Below are positions 25,575 to 33,464 of a stretch of DNA of 64,000 bases, piece after piece. Positions within the stretch are counted from its first letter, which is position 1, and every line of letters starts with the position of its first letter. A program made the translations under genes and the position numbers. Below the pieces are notes generated by a model, which was given only the letters and a program-made list of their open reading frames with translations, was not told the origin of the DNA and did no database searches. The stretch spans positions 1 to 64,000 of the forward strand of contig NZ_JBAKBF010000002.1 of assembly GCF_036881715.1 (NCBI RefSeq). Reading direction: 5' to 3'. The DNA is from Pannonibacter anstelovis (GTDB taxonomy: Bacteria > Pseudomonadota > Alphaproteobacteria > Rhizobiales > Stappiaceae).

Positions 25575-26906
25575 CTAGCCGATAAGGTTCTCTGTTTCAG
25601 CTGCCAGTCCCTGCTGCTGCTGAGAGCCATCCATCTGGGCGTGAACCTGCTGCCCCTGTCCCTGCGATGGCATTTTACTGCGGTCGGATGCCGTGGCCGT
25701 TGGGGCAGAGGTTGTACCGGAGACAGGATCTGCAAACAGCACTTCCTGCCTCTGTACACGGATTGGCTGCCGCAAACCGGTCAGGCGGTCAAATTGCGAC
25801 AGGCGCTTAATGGTCGTTTCCGTAAGCTGATGCCCGCGAGACAGGACCAGTTCATGGCTTCCATCCGTGATGATGTCATCAATGAGAACATCGCCGGGGC
25901 GCAGTGCGCGGATATAGCAAGCGACGCTCTGGAAGCGCTCGGTGAGGCTTTGTTCCGTTTCCAGCAGGCATGCCCTGACGACCTTCAACAGAGCAGGATC
26001 GTATTGCCGCCGGTTGATATTCAACGCTTCAAAGGCGGCGAGATCCACGCCTGTGTCCGGGCTGGCATACCATAGATCGATCAGGATCTTCAGAATGCGC
26101 GAATGCAGCGGGATGTCCTTGCCTGTTGGTCCATCTGTCGGGAAACCCGAGCCGTCAAAGCCTCTGCCTGAATAGTAGAGCACCTCTGCGATCCGCTCGA
26201 ACTGCGGAATGTTGCGCAGCAGGTCCCGGCTTTGTTCCGGAGCGCGCGCGAGCAGTTCACGCTGCGGATCGGTCAGCGTCTTGGCCGAGCGGTAGCGGGA
26301 AAGGATTTCCCGCGGCAGCAGCGCCTCGCCGAGCGGCGAGAACATGACCGCCATCTCCAGTTCCCAGATTTTCTTGAGCCCCAGCGCTTTGGCCACCTTC
26401 AGCGCTTGCTGACGCATGACGGTCGTCTTGCGGAAGGCGTCCGTATGGAACAGGGCCAGCATATCGATCAGCAGCTTCACCGAACCGGAGAGTGTCTTCT
26501 CCAGCAGGTTCTTCTCTTTCAGAACCCGGTTGTGGTAGGCAAGTCCGGAGCGGATGGCGTTCTCGATCTCGTCGGCCGGACATGGTTTCAGCAGATGCAT
26601 GAGGACATTTGCCTCATTGACAGCCCGCCTGGCGACTTCCAGCGAGCGGTCAGCCGTCAGCATGATACGGGCCGCTACTGGCGCGAGTTCCGTCACGGAT
26701 CTCAGAAACTCTATGCCGTTGACGTCCGGCAGATTGAGACTGGAAATGACGACAGCGACAGACGGATTGCGCTCGATCCAGGCAGTCGCCTCGACGCCGC
26801 TGCGAGCTGTTGCTATCTGAAACTTGCTGCCAAGCAGCTGCTGAAACGCCGTCAGCACCTTGACGTCTGCATCGACAACAAGAATAAGCTTCTGTGTCTC
26901 TGCCAT
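25575..26906 (-). CDS. Response-regulator protein with degenerate receiver and degenerate HD-GYP-like domain
   Basis: A 443-residue cytosolic protein. Residues 1-125 form a CheY-like receiver (KLILVVDADVKVL, MLTADRS, LLKP), but the phosphoryl-accepting aspartate is replaced by Ser56 (VVISSLNLP). Residues about 145-330 resemble an RpfG-type HD-GYP domain with DGSGFP for the GYP loop (254-256). The metal-binding HD pair is replaced by Phe189-Ser190 and the hHE motif is lost. The C-terminal 70 residues are Ser/Gln-rich. It therefore looks like a non-catalytic, unphosphorylated relative of c-di-GMP phosphodiesterases. GGAG precedes the ATG at 26906. Confidence 0.75.
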   Translation of the reverse strand: MAETQKLILVVDADVKVLTAFQQLLGSKFQIATARSGVEATAWIERNPSVAVVISSLNLPDVNGIEFLRSVTELAPVAARIMLTADRSLEVARRAVNEANVLMHLLKPCPADEIENAIRSGLAYHNRVLKEKNLLEKTLSGSVKLLIDMLALFHTDAFRKTTVMRQQALKVAKALGLKKIWELEMAVMFSPLGEALLPREILSRYRSAKTLTDPQRELLARAPEQSRDLLRNIPQFERIAEVLYYSGRGFDGSGFPTDGPTGKDIPLHSRILKILIDLWYASPDTGVDLAAFEALNINRRQYDPALLKVVRACLLETEQSLTERFQSVACYIRALRPGDVLIDDIITDGSHELVLSRGHQLTETTIKRLSQFDRLTGLRQPIRVQRQEVLFADPVSGTTSAPTATASDRSKMPSQGQGQQVHAQMDGSQQQQGLAAETENLIG

Positions 26907-27128
26907 GATCCAATCTCCATGCATCTGGCCGGGGCTCTGGCGGGCTGATGAACTCGAAAACCGATTCCCGCCGTTCGGGCTCCTGACATCAGCAAGCAGC
27001 CCTATTTGCTAATAAAATCCTGTTTGCTGCAAATTTTTAGGGGTAAGCAAAAGGGAAAATGAATCTTTTCCGTAAAATTTTGCGGTGCGGCAAGAGTTAG
27101 ACCTGGAACATCAGGATAAATTGTTAAA

Positions 27129-28349
27129 ATGACGGATGTGGTGATCGTAGGGTCTGGTCCTGCGGGTTTGGTGGCTGCGGATAAACTTTCGGCGGCCGGG
27201 AGTAAAGTTACGGTCCTTGATCGTATGGCTTCGCCTGCGCGAAAGTTTCTGCTGGCAGGCCGCGGCGGGCTTAATCTGACACATTCCGAAGACATCGGGA
27301 TCTTTCTAGAACGCTACGGCAGCCGCCGTCCCTTTCTTGAGCCCTTGATCCACCGCTTTGATCCTCAGACCCTGCGCCGCTTTGCAGAAAATCTGGGGCA
27401 GGAAACCTTTGTTGGCTCCAGCGGCCGTGTGTTTCCGAAGGCGATGAAGGCCTCGCCCTTGCTGCGAGCCTGGTTGGCCCGGCTGGAGACACAAGGTGTT
27501 ACGTTCCGGCTGCGTCAGACCTGGGAGGGGCAGGACGACGAGGGCCGCAACCTTTTCCGTGCTCAGGACGGCTCGCTGGAGGTTCTGCCCGCGCGCGCCA
27601 CGCTTCTGGCGCTGGGCGGCGGCAGCTGGCCCCGCCTTGGCTCGCGCGGCGACTGGCTCTCCGTGGTGGAGGGCTGGGGTGTGGATGTGGCGCCGCTGCG
27701 CCCATCCAATTGCGGTTTCCTTTGCGGCTGGTCGCCGTTCTTTGCTGAGCGGTTTGCTGGTCAGCCGCTGAAGCGCATCGAACTGGCTCACCAAGATGTC
27801 CGCCAGCGCGGTGAGGCGATGATCAGCCGCACCGGCATTGAAGGCGGCGCGGTCTATGCCCTGTCTGCTCATCTTCGTGAGACAATCGTCAGCGAAGGAC
27901 AGGCCGTGCTCTCCATTGACCTGCGCCCGGACATGGACGTGGCAACGCTCACCAGCCGTCTCTCAAGACCGCGGGCCAAGCAATCGCTTTCCACCTTCCT
28001 GCGCAAGGCTGCAGGACTGTTGCCCGTGGAAGTGGCTCTCCTGCGCGAATCCATGACGCCTCAAGATAGTTCTCCAGAGGCCCTTGCCGCCGCTATCAAG
28101 CAGGTAAAGCTGAAGCTGACGGACACCAGCGGCATGGAGCGGGCGATTTCGACGGCCGGTGGCATACGCCTTGATGCACTGGATGACGGCCTGATGCTGC
28201 GTCAGAGGCCGGGCGTTTTTGCGGCCGGTGAGATGCTGGACTGGGAGGCGCCCACGGGCGGCTACCTTCTGCAGGCCTGCTTTGCAACGGGAATGGCGGC
28301 AGCTGAAGGCATTCTGGCCTACCTGGGCTCAGGAAAGGCACCTGCATGA
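27129..28349 (+). CDS. FAD-dependent oxidoreductase of the HI0933/BaiN-like family
   Basis: A 406-residue flavoprotein with an N-terminal dinucleotide-binding motif (VVIVGSGPAGLVAADKL), the family stretch KFLLAGRGGLNLTHSE and a C-terminal GVFAAGEMLDWEAPTGGY that closes the FAD site. It fits the TIGR03862-type branch of HI0933-like proteins, whose reaction is unknown. BaiN in the wider family acts on bile acids. The next gene overlaps its stop by ATGA, so the two are translationally coupled. Confidence 0.87.
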   Translation: MTDVVIVGSGPAGLVAADKLSAAGSKVTVLDRMASPARKFLLAGRGGLNLTHSEDIGIFLERYGSRRPFLEPLIHRFDPQTLRRFAENLGQETFVGSSGRVFPKAMKASPLLRAWLARLETQGVTFRLRQTWEGQDDEGRNLFRAQDGSLEVLPARATLLALGGGSWPRLGSRGDWLSVVEGWGVDVAPLRPSNCGFLCGWSPFFAERFAGQPLKRIELAHQDVRQRGEAMISRTGIEGGAVYALSAHLRETIVSEGQAVLSIDLRPDMDVATLTSRLSRPRAKQSLSTFLRKAAGLLPVEVALLRESMTPQDSSPEALAAAIKQVKLKLTDTSGMERAISTAGGIRLDALDDGLMLRQRPGVFAAGEMLDWEAPTGGYLLQACFATGMAAAEGILAYLGSGKAPA

Positions 28350-28807
28350 CGGTCATCTACATCGACGCCGACGCCTGCCCAGTGAAGGACGAGGTGGTGC
28401 GCGTCGGGGAGCGGCACAATCTGCGCATGATCTTTGTCTCCAACGCTTTCATGCGCTTGCCGGTGAGCGAACTGGTAGAGCGTGTGGTGGTGTCCGAGGG
28501 GCTGGATGTTGCCGATGACTGGATTGCGGAGCGTGCGGGCCCCGGCGATGTGGTGGTGACGGCGGATGTGCCGCTGGCAGCGCGTTGCGTCAAGGCGGGA
28601 GCCAGCGTTCTTGGGCCCTCCGGCAAGCCTTTCCGCGATGTGGGGCTGGCGCTGGCCATCCGGGACCTGAAGACGCATTTGCGCGAGATTGGCGAGATCC
28701 GCGAAAGCGGCCCGTCGTTTTCCCGCCAGGACCGCTCCCGCTTTCTGCAGGCGCTGGAAAGCGCCGTGCGCGGGGCCTATAGAGCTTCACCGGGCGGTCA
28801 GTCATGA
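28346..28807 (+). CDS. UPF0178 (YaiI/YqxD, DUF188) family protein
   Basis: A 153-residue protein with the family opening MTVIYIDADACPVKDEVVR and the central DDWIAERAGPGDVVVTADVP, a PIN-like fold with conserved acidic residues. The family is widespread, and nuclease-like activity is suspected from the fold but not established. The start codon overlaps the stop of the flavoprotein gene (ATGA), which indicates coupled expression. Confidence 0.88.
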   Translation: MTVIYIDADACPVKDEVVRVGERHNLRMIFVSNAFMRLPVSELVERVVVSEGLDVADDWIAERAGPGDVVVTADVPLAARCVKAGASVLGPSGKPFRDVGLALAIRDLKTHLREIGEIRESGPSFSRQDRSRFLQALESAVRGAYRASPGGQS

Positions 28808-28821
28808 GAGCTGGCCGTCGT

Positions 28822-28855
28822 CAAAAACAAGCCCCCATCCCGGAGGACGAGGGCT
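28822..28855 (-). terminator. Terminator of the BA14K gene
   Basis: On the minus strand, AGCCCTC (28855-28849) pairs with GGGGGCT (28836-28830), and TGTTTTTG follows. It lies about 40 bases after the BA14K stop and is consistent with intrinsic termination. Confidence 0.65.
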
Positions 28856-28893
28856 AATCCAGGCAGCGCTTGCGTGCCGGAAATGCCGGACGC

Positions 28894-29265
28894 TTACTGG
28901 CAGAACACGTAGCGGCCCGAATAGCTGAGGAAATAGCCGGTTCTTGGGTCAAACGAGCGGTAGCGCGCCGAGCAGTACTGATACCAGGCAGGACTCCAGG
29001 GAGCCGGGCGGTAATAGACCGGTGCCGGCTGACGGTAGTAAACAGGCGGCGGGGGCGGGGCCACATAAACAGGCGCGGGGTAGCGCGGAGCGGCGAGAGC
29101 CGAGCCGATGAGGGCACCTGCGGCAAGTCCGCCAACAACAGCCGCGCCGGTTTCCCAGCCATGGTGGCGGTGGCGCCTGCCTGCCTCTGCCGTGGACACG
29201 GCGGCAAGCACAACAGCGGCCGACAGAAGTGACGCGGATGCGATCCTGACTGTTCTGTTCAACAT
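28894..29265 (-). CDS. BA14K-family secreted or outer-envelope protein
   Basis: A 123-residue protein: signal peptide (about 1-29), a glycine/alanine-rich hydrophobic segment (AAVVGGLAAGALIGSALAA), a proline/tyrosine-rich linker (VAPPPPPVYYRQPAPVYYR), and the C-terminal BA14K domain, YCSARYRSFDPRTGYFLSYS then VFC. The namesake is a 14-kDa lectin-like antigen of Brucella, and the family is nearly confined to Hyphomicrobiales. GGAGGG precedes the ATG at 29265. Its role is probably in envelope structure or surface interaction; this is inference. Confidence 0.87.
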   Translation of the reverse strand: MLNRTVRIASASLLSAAVVLAAVSTAEAGRRHRHHGWETGAAVVGGLAAGALIGSALAAPRYPAPVYVAPPPPPVYYRQPAPVYYRPAPWSPAWYQYCSARYRSFDPRTGYFLSYSGRYVFCQ

Positions 29266-29443
29266 GGCAAGCCCTCCTTCTCCGGCGTGTTCTGCCTTTC
29301 CGGATGGCCCGGACCGGCAGCTTTGCCTGCAGCTCATGGTGACAACGTAGCCGCAGCCGTGTTGTTCCACTGTGATGGCGGTCACGCAGCGGCAGATTAT
29401 GTTCGCCCGGTTTTATGGCATGAGCTAGGCAAGGAGCCGGGAA

Positions 29444-29481
29444 GATAAGAAGGCCCCCGCAAGCGCTCGCCTGCGGGGGCC
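29444..29481 (-). terminator. Terminator of the aminotransferase/glutamine synthetase-like operon
   Basis: A perfect 10-bp stem GGCCCCCGCA/TGCGGGGGCC (29452-29461 and 29472-29481) is followed on the minus strand by TTCTTATCTTCC. It begins 28 bases after the aminotransferase stop. Confidence 0.8.
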
Positions 29482-29508
29482 TGTCTGGTTCTGAAATGCA
29501 GCCTCACT

Positions 29509-30906
29509 TCAGGCGGCGACCTTTCCCTGGCGCTTGAGTTCAGCCCAGGTATCGTCCAGCGTCTTGCGGGCTATGGCAACAAGCTGATCGGCCTCGTCGT
29601 GGCTGATAACCAGCGGCGGCGAGATGATCATGCTGTCGCGCACCGCGCGCATGATCAGCCCGTTGCCGAAGGAAATGTCGCGGCAGAGAGTGCCAACGGT
29701 GCCCGTATCGGCAAAGGCCTTCTTGCGGTTGCCCTTTTCCGGCACCAGCTCGAGCGCGCCGACAAGACCTGTCATGCGGGCTTCGCCCACCAGCGGATGA
29801 TCGCCAAGCGCACGCCAGCGGGCCTGCAGGTAGGGGCCGATGTCATTGGCCACCCGCTCCACAAGCTTCTCGCGCTGGATGATCTCAAGATTGACCAGAG
29901 CCGCGGCCGCACAGGCAGGGTGACCGGAGTAGGTGTAGCCGTGATAGAACTCGCCGCCCTTGCCGATGACGCCTTCTGCCACCTTGTCCGACACCAGCAC
30001 ACCGCCCATGGGCAGGTAGCCGGAAGTCAGGCCCTTTGCGATGGGCATCAGGTCCGGCTCGATGCCGAAATACTCGGAGCCGAACCACTTGCCGAGGCGG
30101 CCAAAGCCGCAGATCACCTCGTCCGCGACAAAGAGGATATCGCGCTCCTTCAGGATGCGGGCGATTTCCGGCCAGTAGGTCGAGGGCGGAATGATGACGC
30201 CGCCTGCGCCCTGAATGGGCTCGGCGATGAAAGCGGCCACCTTGTCCTCGCCAATCTCGTCGATGGCACGCTCAAGCTGGCGGGCTACGGCGATGCCGAA
30301 GTCCTCCGGAGACATGTCGCCGCCCTCACCGAACCAGTAGGGCTGGTCGATGTGGCGCACACCCGGCACCGGCAGGTCGCCCTGCTCGTGCATGGCCTTC
30401 ATGCCGCCCAGGCTCGTGCCTGCCAGCGTCGAGCCGTGATAGCCGTTCCAGCGGCCGATGATGACCTTCTTCTCCGGCTTGCCCATCTGGTCCCAGTAGA
30501 AGCGGACCATGCGGAATACGGTGTCGTTGGCCTCGGAGCCCGAGGAGCAGAAAAAGGTGCGGTTGAACTGCGGCGGAGAGATCTCGGCCAGTTTTTCTGA
30601 AAGAGCGATAACCGGCGGATGGGTCGTCTTGAAGAAGGTGTTGTAGTAGGGCAGCTCCAGCATCTGCTTGTAGACGGCTTCCGCCACTTCCTCGCGGCCA
30701 TGGCCGATCTGGGCGCACCAAAGGCCGGCCATGCCGTCCAGAATGCGATTGCCATCGGAATCGGTCAGCCACACGCCCTTGGCATTGGTGATCACCCGGC
30801 TGCCTTCCGCGTTGAGCTGGAGCGTATCCGTAAAGGGATGGAAATGATGTGCCGCATCAAGGGCACGCAGCTCTGCGGTCGGGTAGCGGTTTGATACACC
30901 GGTCAT
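29509..30906 (-). CDS. spuC: Class III aminotransferase, putrescine:pyruvate type
   Basis: A 465-residue PLP enzyme of the omega-aminotransferase family. It shows GMAGLWCAQIGHGREE, the PLP-phosphate motif CSSGSEANDT, the aspartate in LFVADEVICGFGRLG, and the lysine of the Schiff base in PIAKGLTSGYLPMGG. The sequence and gene context resemble Pseudomonas SpuC, which transfers the amino group of putrescine to pyruvate. It follows a glutamine-synthetase-like gene in the same operon (64-base gap), beside a GntR regulator and the putrescine importer genes. Exact substrate is inferred from context. Confidence 0.87.
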   Translation of the reverse strand: MTGVSNRYPTAELRALDAAHHFHPFTDTLQLNAEGSRVITNAKGVWLTDSDGNRILDGMAGLWCAQIGHGREEVAEAVYKQMLELPYYNTFFKTTHPPVIALSEKLAEISPPQFNRTFFCSSGSEANDTVFRMVRFYWDQMGKPEKKVIIGRWNGYHGSTLAGTSLGGMKAMHEQGDLPVPGVRHIDQPYWFGEGGDMSPEDFGIAVARQLERAIDEIGEDKVAAFIAEPIQGAGGVIIPPSTYWPEIARILKERDILFVADEVICGFGRLGKWFGSEYFGIEPDLMPIAKGLTSGYLPMGGVLVSDKVAEGVIGKGGEFYHGYTYSGHPACAAAALVNLEIIQREKLVERVANDIGPYLQARWRALGDHPLVGEARMTGLVGALELVPEKGNRKKAFADTGTVGTLCRDISFGNGLIMRAVRDSMIISPPLVISHDEADQLVAIARKTLDDTWAELKRQGKVAA

Positions 30907-30970
30907 TTCAGGCTCCGTCAGGCGTTATGGCCGGGCAGGGGCTGGAGTTGCGCCCTTGCCCGGCGGGATT

Positions 30971-32380
30971 TCAGACATTGAGCAGGAGGTATTCCCGCTC
31001 CCAGGGGCTGATCACGGACATGAAGGTTTCAAACTCTTCCTGCTTGATTGCCCGGTAGGTGGCGACGAACTTTTCCCCGAAGACCTCGGTGAGTTCCTCG
31101 CATTCCTCGAAAAGCGTCACCGCCTCGATCAGTCCGCGCGGCAGGGACTGCTGGATGTTGCTGGCATCGGACATGCGCGGCTCATCCGGCTGCAGCTTGC
31201 CCTCGATGCCGAGATAACCGCAGGCGAGCGATGCCGCGATGGCGAGATAGGGGTTCACATCCGAACCCGGCACCCGGTTTTCAAGCCGGCGCGCATCCGG
31301 CTTGGAGTAGGGCACGCGCAGGCCGACCGTGCGGTTGTCGTAGCCCCAGTAAACATTGACCGGCGCCGCCGTGTTGCGGGAGAAGCGGCGGTAGGAGTTC
31401 ACGTAAGGGGCCATGAGGCACGTTACATGCGGCAGATACTCCTGGTGGCCGGCGATGAAGGACAGGAACTCGTTGGTGGCTTCACCGTCCTCGTTGGAGA
31501 AGATGTTGCGGCCTGTCTCCATATCCGTCACAGACTGGTGAATGTGCATGGCGGAACCCGGCTGGTTCGACATGGGCTTGGCCATAAAGGTGGCATACAT
31601 GTCATGCCGCAGCGCTGCTTCACGGATGGTGCGCTTGAACAGGAACACCTGGTCCGCCAGTTCCAGAGGATGGCCATGGCGCAGGTTGATCTCCATCTGC
31701 GCAGCGCCTTCTTCGTGGATCAGCGTATCAATCTCCAGCCCCTGCTTTTCCGACAGGTCATAGATATCGTCGATGAGATCATCGAACTCATTCAGCGCCG
31801 AGATGGAATAGGACTGGCGCCCGGCCTCCGGGCGGCCCGAGCGGCCGGTCGGCGGCTCCAGCGGATAGTCGGGGTCGGTGTTGGGGCGCACCAGATAAAA
31901 TTCGATCTCCGGTGCGATCACCGGCTGCCAGCCCTTTTCCTCATAGAGGCTCAGAACACGCTTGAGCACGTTGCGCGGTGCCGTCTCCACCGGAATGCCG
32001 TCACGGGTGTAGGCATCGTGGATGAGCTGCGCCGTCGGATCAGTTTCCCACGGCACGGTGGTCAGCGTCGAATAGTCGGGGCGGAAATAGAGGTCGCCGT
32101 CGATGGGATTGTGCTGGAAACGGTCATCGTCTTCCGGGTAGTCACCGGAAATGGTTTGAGCGAAGATCGATGAGGGCATCGTCATCACCGGGCCGGTGAG
32201 GAACTTCTCGGTCGGCATCATCTTGCCGCGGGCAACGCCTGCAAGATCCGGGGCAATGCATTCGATGTCTTCGATGCCACGTTCGGCAAGCCAGGTCTGG
32301 GCCGCCGACATATCAGTCACGCCACGCGGGCTCATCACGGGCTGGGCTTTCTTCTTCTTGCTCACGCTGGGCTCCTGCAT
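30971..32380 (-). CDS. puuA: Glutamine-synthetase-family gamma-glutamylpolyamine synthetase (copy 1)
   Basis: About 469 residues of the GS fold. It has a beta-grasp N-terminus (IECIAPDLAGVARGKMMP), the glutamate-containing APEIEFYLV, GAAQMEINLRHG, HIHQS and the C-terminal NPYLAIAASLACG. Enzymes of this branch ligate glutamate to putrescine or other amines, the first step of the gamma-glutamyl polyamine pathway. It is followed by the aminotransferase gene and faces a GntR-controlled promoter (32528-32556). The start is uncertain: 32380 is chosen just before the lysine-rich leader; ATGs at 32413 and 32434 are also in frame and none has a clear ribosome site. Confidence 0.88.
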   Translation of the reverse strand: MQEPSVSKKKKAQPVMSPRGVTDMSAAQTWLAERGIEDIECIAPDLAGVARGKMMPTEKFLTGPVMTMPSSIFAQTISGDYPEDDDRFQHNPIDGDLYFRPDYSTLTTVPWETDPTAQLIHDAYTRDGIPVETAPRNVLKRVLSLYEEKGWQPVIAPEIEFYLVRPNTDPDYPLEPPTGRSGRPEAGRQSYSISALNEFDDLIDDIYDLSEKQGLEIDTLIHEEGAAQMEINLRHGHPLELADQVFLFKRTIREAALRHDMYATFMAKPMSNQPGSAMHIHQSVTDMETGRNIFSNEDGEATNEFLSFIAGHQEYLPHVTCLMAPYVNSYRRFSRNTAAPVNVYWGYDNRTVGLRVPYSKPDARRLENRVPGSDVNPYLAIAASLACGYLGIEGKLQPDEPRMSDASNIQQSLPRGLIEAVTLFEECEELTEVFGEKFVATYRAIKQEEFETFMSVISPWEREYLLLNV

Positions 32381-32527
32381 ATCGGGGTCAGCCCGGATTG
32401 GCTCATGCCGCATTGCGGCACCGGGCGCAGGCATCTTGCGCCCGGATGGCGTTCCGTCAAGCAGATGCAGTTTCCCGGTTCCTCTTGCCGGTTGATGAGC
32501 TGCATCCTCGTTCGCCCAGTTTTCCTG

Positions 32528-32556
32528 ATTTTGTGATCACAAACGCGTCCGGTCAA
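32528..32556 (-). promoter_or_regulatory. Promoter of the puuA/spuC operon with a GntR operator
   Basis: On the minus strand TTGACC (32556-32551), a 17-base spacer and CAAAAT (32533-32528) form a promoter. A perfect 14-bp palindrome, TTTGTGATCACAAA (32530-32543), overlaps the -10. The same GTGATCAC core lies in the promoter on the other side of the regulator gene (33386-33393). It lies about 150 bases upstream of the puuA start. Confidence 0.65.
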
Positions 32557-32591
32557 CTGTTTTCTGTGAGCCCCGGGTGTCTGGCGCATCC

Positions 32592-33305
32592 TTAGGCCTG
32601 TTCTATGAAGTCCATTCCATCCTGGATGTCGGCGGCAATGGCCGCGGTGAGGGCTTCGCCATTGCGCTGGCGGATGGCGGCTATGGCCTCCTTGTGATGG
32701 TCCACAAGTACTGCCGTTCCAAGGCGGCCATAGACGGTGCGCATGAAAGGAGCGAACTGCAGCCACAGGCTTTCCACCAGCGGCAGCAGCACCGTGGAGC
32801 GGGCGGCGGAATAGATGCGGAAGTGGAAGGCATGGTTGAGCCGCATGTAGCCCTCTGCGTCACCGCTGGCGATGCTGGCATCCATCTGGGTGTCAATGTC
32901 TTCAAGGTCCTTTGCGTCAGCCTTTCCAAGGGCTGGAAGGGCGCGGCTGGCCAGTTCCGGCTCCAGCAGCAGCCGGGCGCGCAGGATCTCGTCAAAGCGT
33001 GCGGGCGTCATGTCCGGCACCTGCACCCGGCCGCTGGCACGGATCGACAGAGCATTCTCGGCGGCCAGCCGCTGGATGACCTCGCGCACGGGCATGGGGC
33101 TGACGCCCAGCTCGGCAGCGAGGCCGCGCAGGGTGACGGCCTTTCCGGGGATGAAGCGCCCGGTCAGCAGCGCATGGCGGATGCTGCGGTCCACATGGCC
33201 GCGCGCCACGCCACGCTCGGCGCTTTTTTCCTGGTTCTGCTCCTGGAAGCGTTGTTCTGGCGCACCTGCTGGTGGGGGGTCGTTCGAGGCTCCGGTCTTC
33301 GCCAT
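32592..33305 (-). CDS. GntR-family regulator with FCD effector domain
   Basis: About 237 residues: an N-terminal winged helix (VTLRGLAAELGVSPMPVREVI) and an all-helical FCD ligand domain (FDEILRARLLLEPELASRAL, with later histidines in RLNHAFHFRIY and HHKEAI that usually bind a metal). It lies between two divergent polyamine-type ligase genes, and the same palindrome occurs in both flanking promoters, so it very likely represses both. A polyamine or gamma-glutamyl intermediate is the probable effector; this is inference. The frame is open to 33344; ATG 33305 is chosen with limited confidence. Confidence 0.85.
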   Translation of the reverse strand: MAKTGASNDPPPAGAPEQRFQEQNQEKSAERGVARGHVDRSIRHALLTGRFIPGKAVTLRGLAAELGVSPMPVREVIQRLAAENALSIRASGRVQVPDMTPARFDEILRARLLLEPELASRALPALGKADAKDLEDIDTQMDASIASGDAEGYMRLNHAFHFRIYSAARSTVLLPLVESLWLQFAPFMRTVYGRLGTAVLVDHHKEAIAAIRQRNGEALTAAIAADIQDGMDFIEQA

Positions 33306-33366
33306 TGCGGCTGGCCCTTTCGGTCTTGCATTTCTGGCAGGCATGCTTGCCGTTTGGGCAGGTGCC

Positions 33367-33396
33367 TTGACAGTCTTTCTACAACGTGATCACAAT
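33367..33396 (+). promoter_or_regulatory. Promoter of glutamylpolyamine synthetase copy 2 with a GntR operator
   Basis: TTGACA (33367-33372) and CACAAT (33391-33396) are 18 bases apart on the plus strand. GTGATCAC (33386-33393) overlaps the -10, flanked as ACGTGATCACAA. The layout parallels the minus-strand promoter at 32528-32556. The start codon is about 70 bases downstream. Confidence 0.6.
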
Positions 33397-33464
33397 TTGC
33401 GTCGTGGTGCAACTGCGGGCCATGAGGCCGGGCGGACACCGCTGACGCCGGAAGGAGAGCCATC

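Noticed and set aside
30956..32173. 405-codon open frame antisense to the glutamine-synthetase-like gene
   Set aside because: No recognisable domain and entirely inside a well-supported gene on the other strand.
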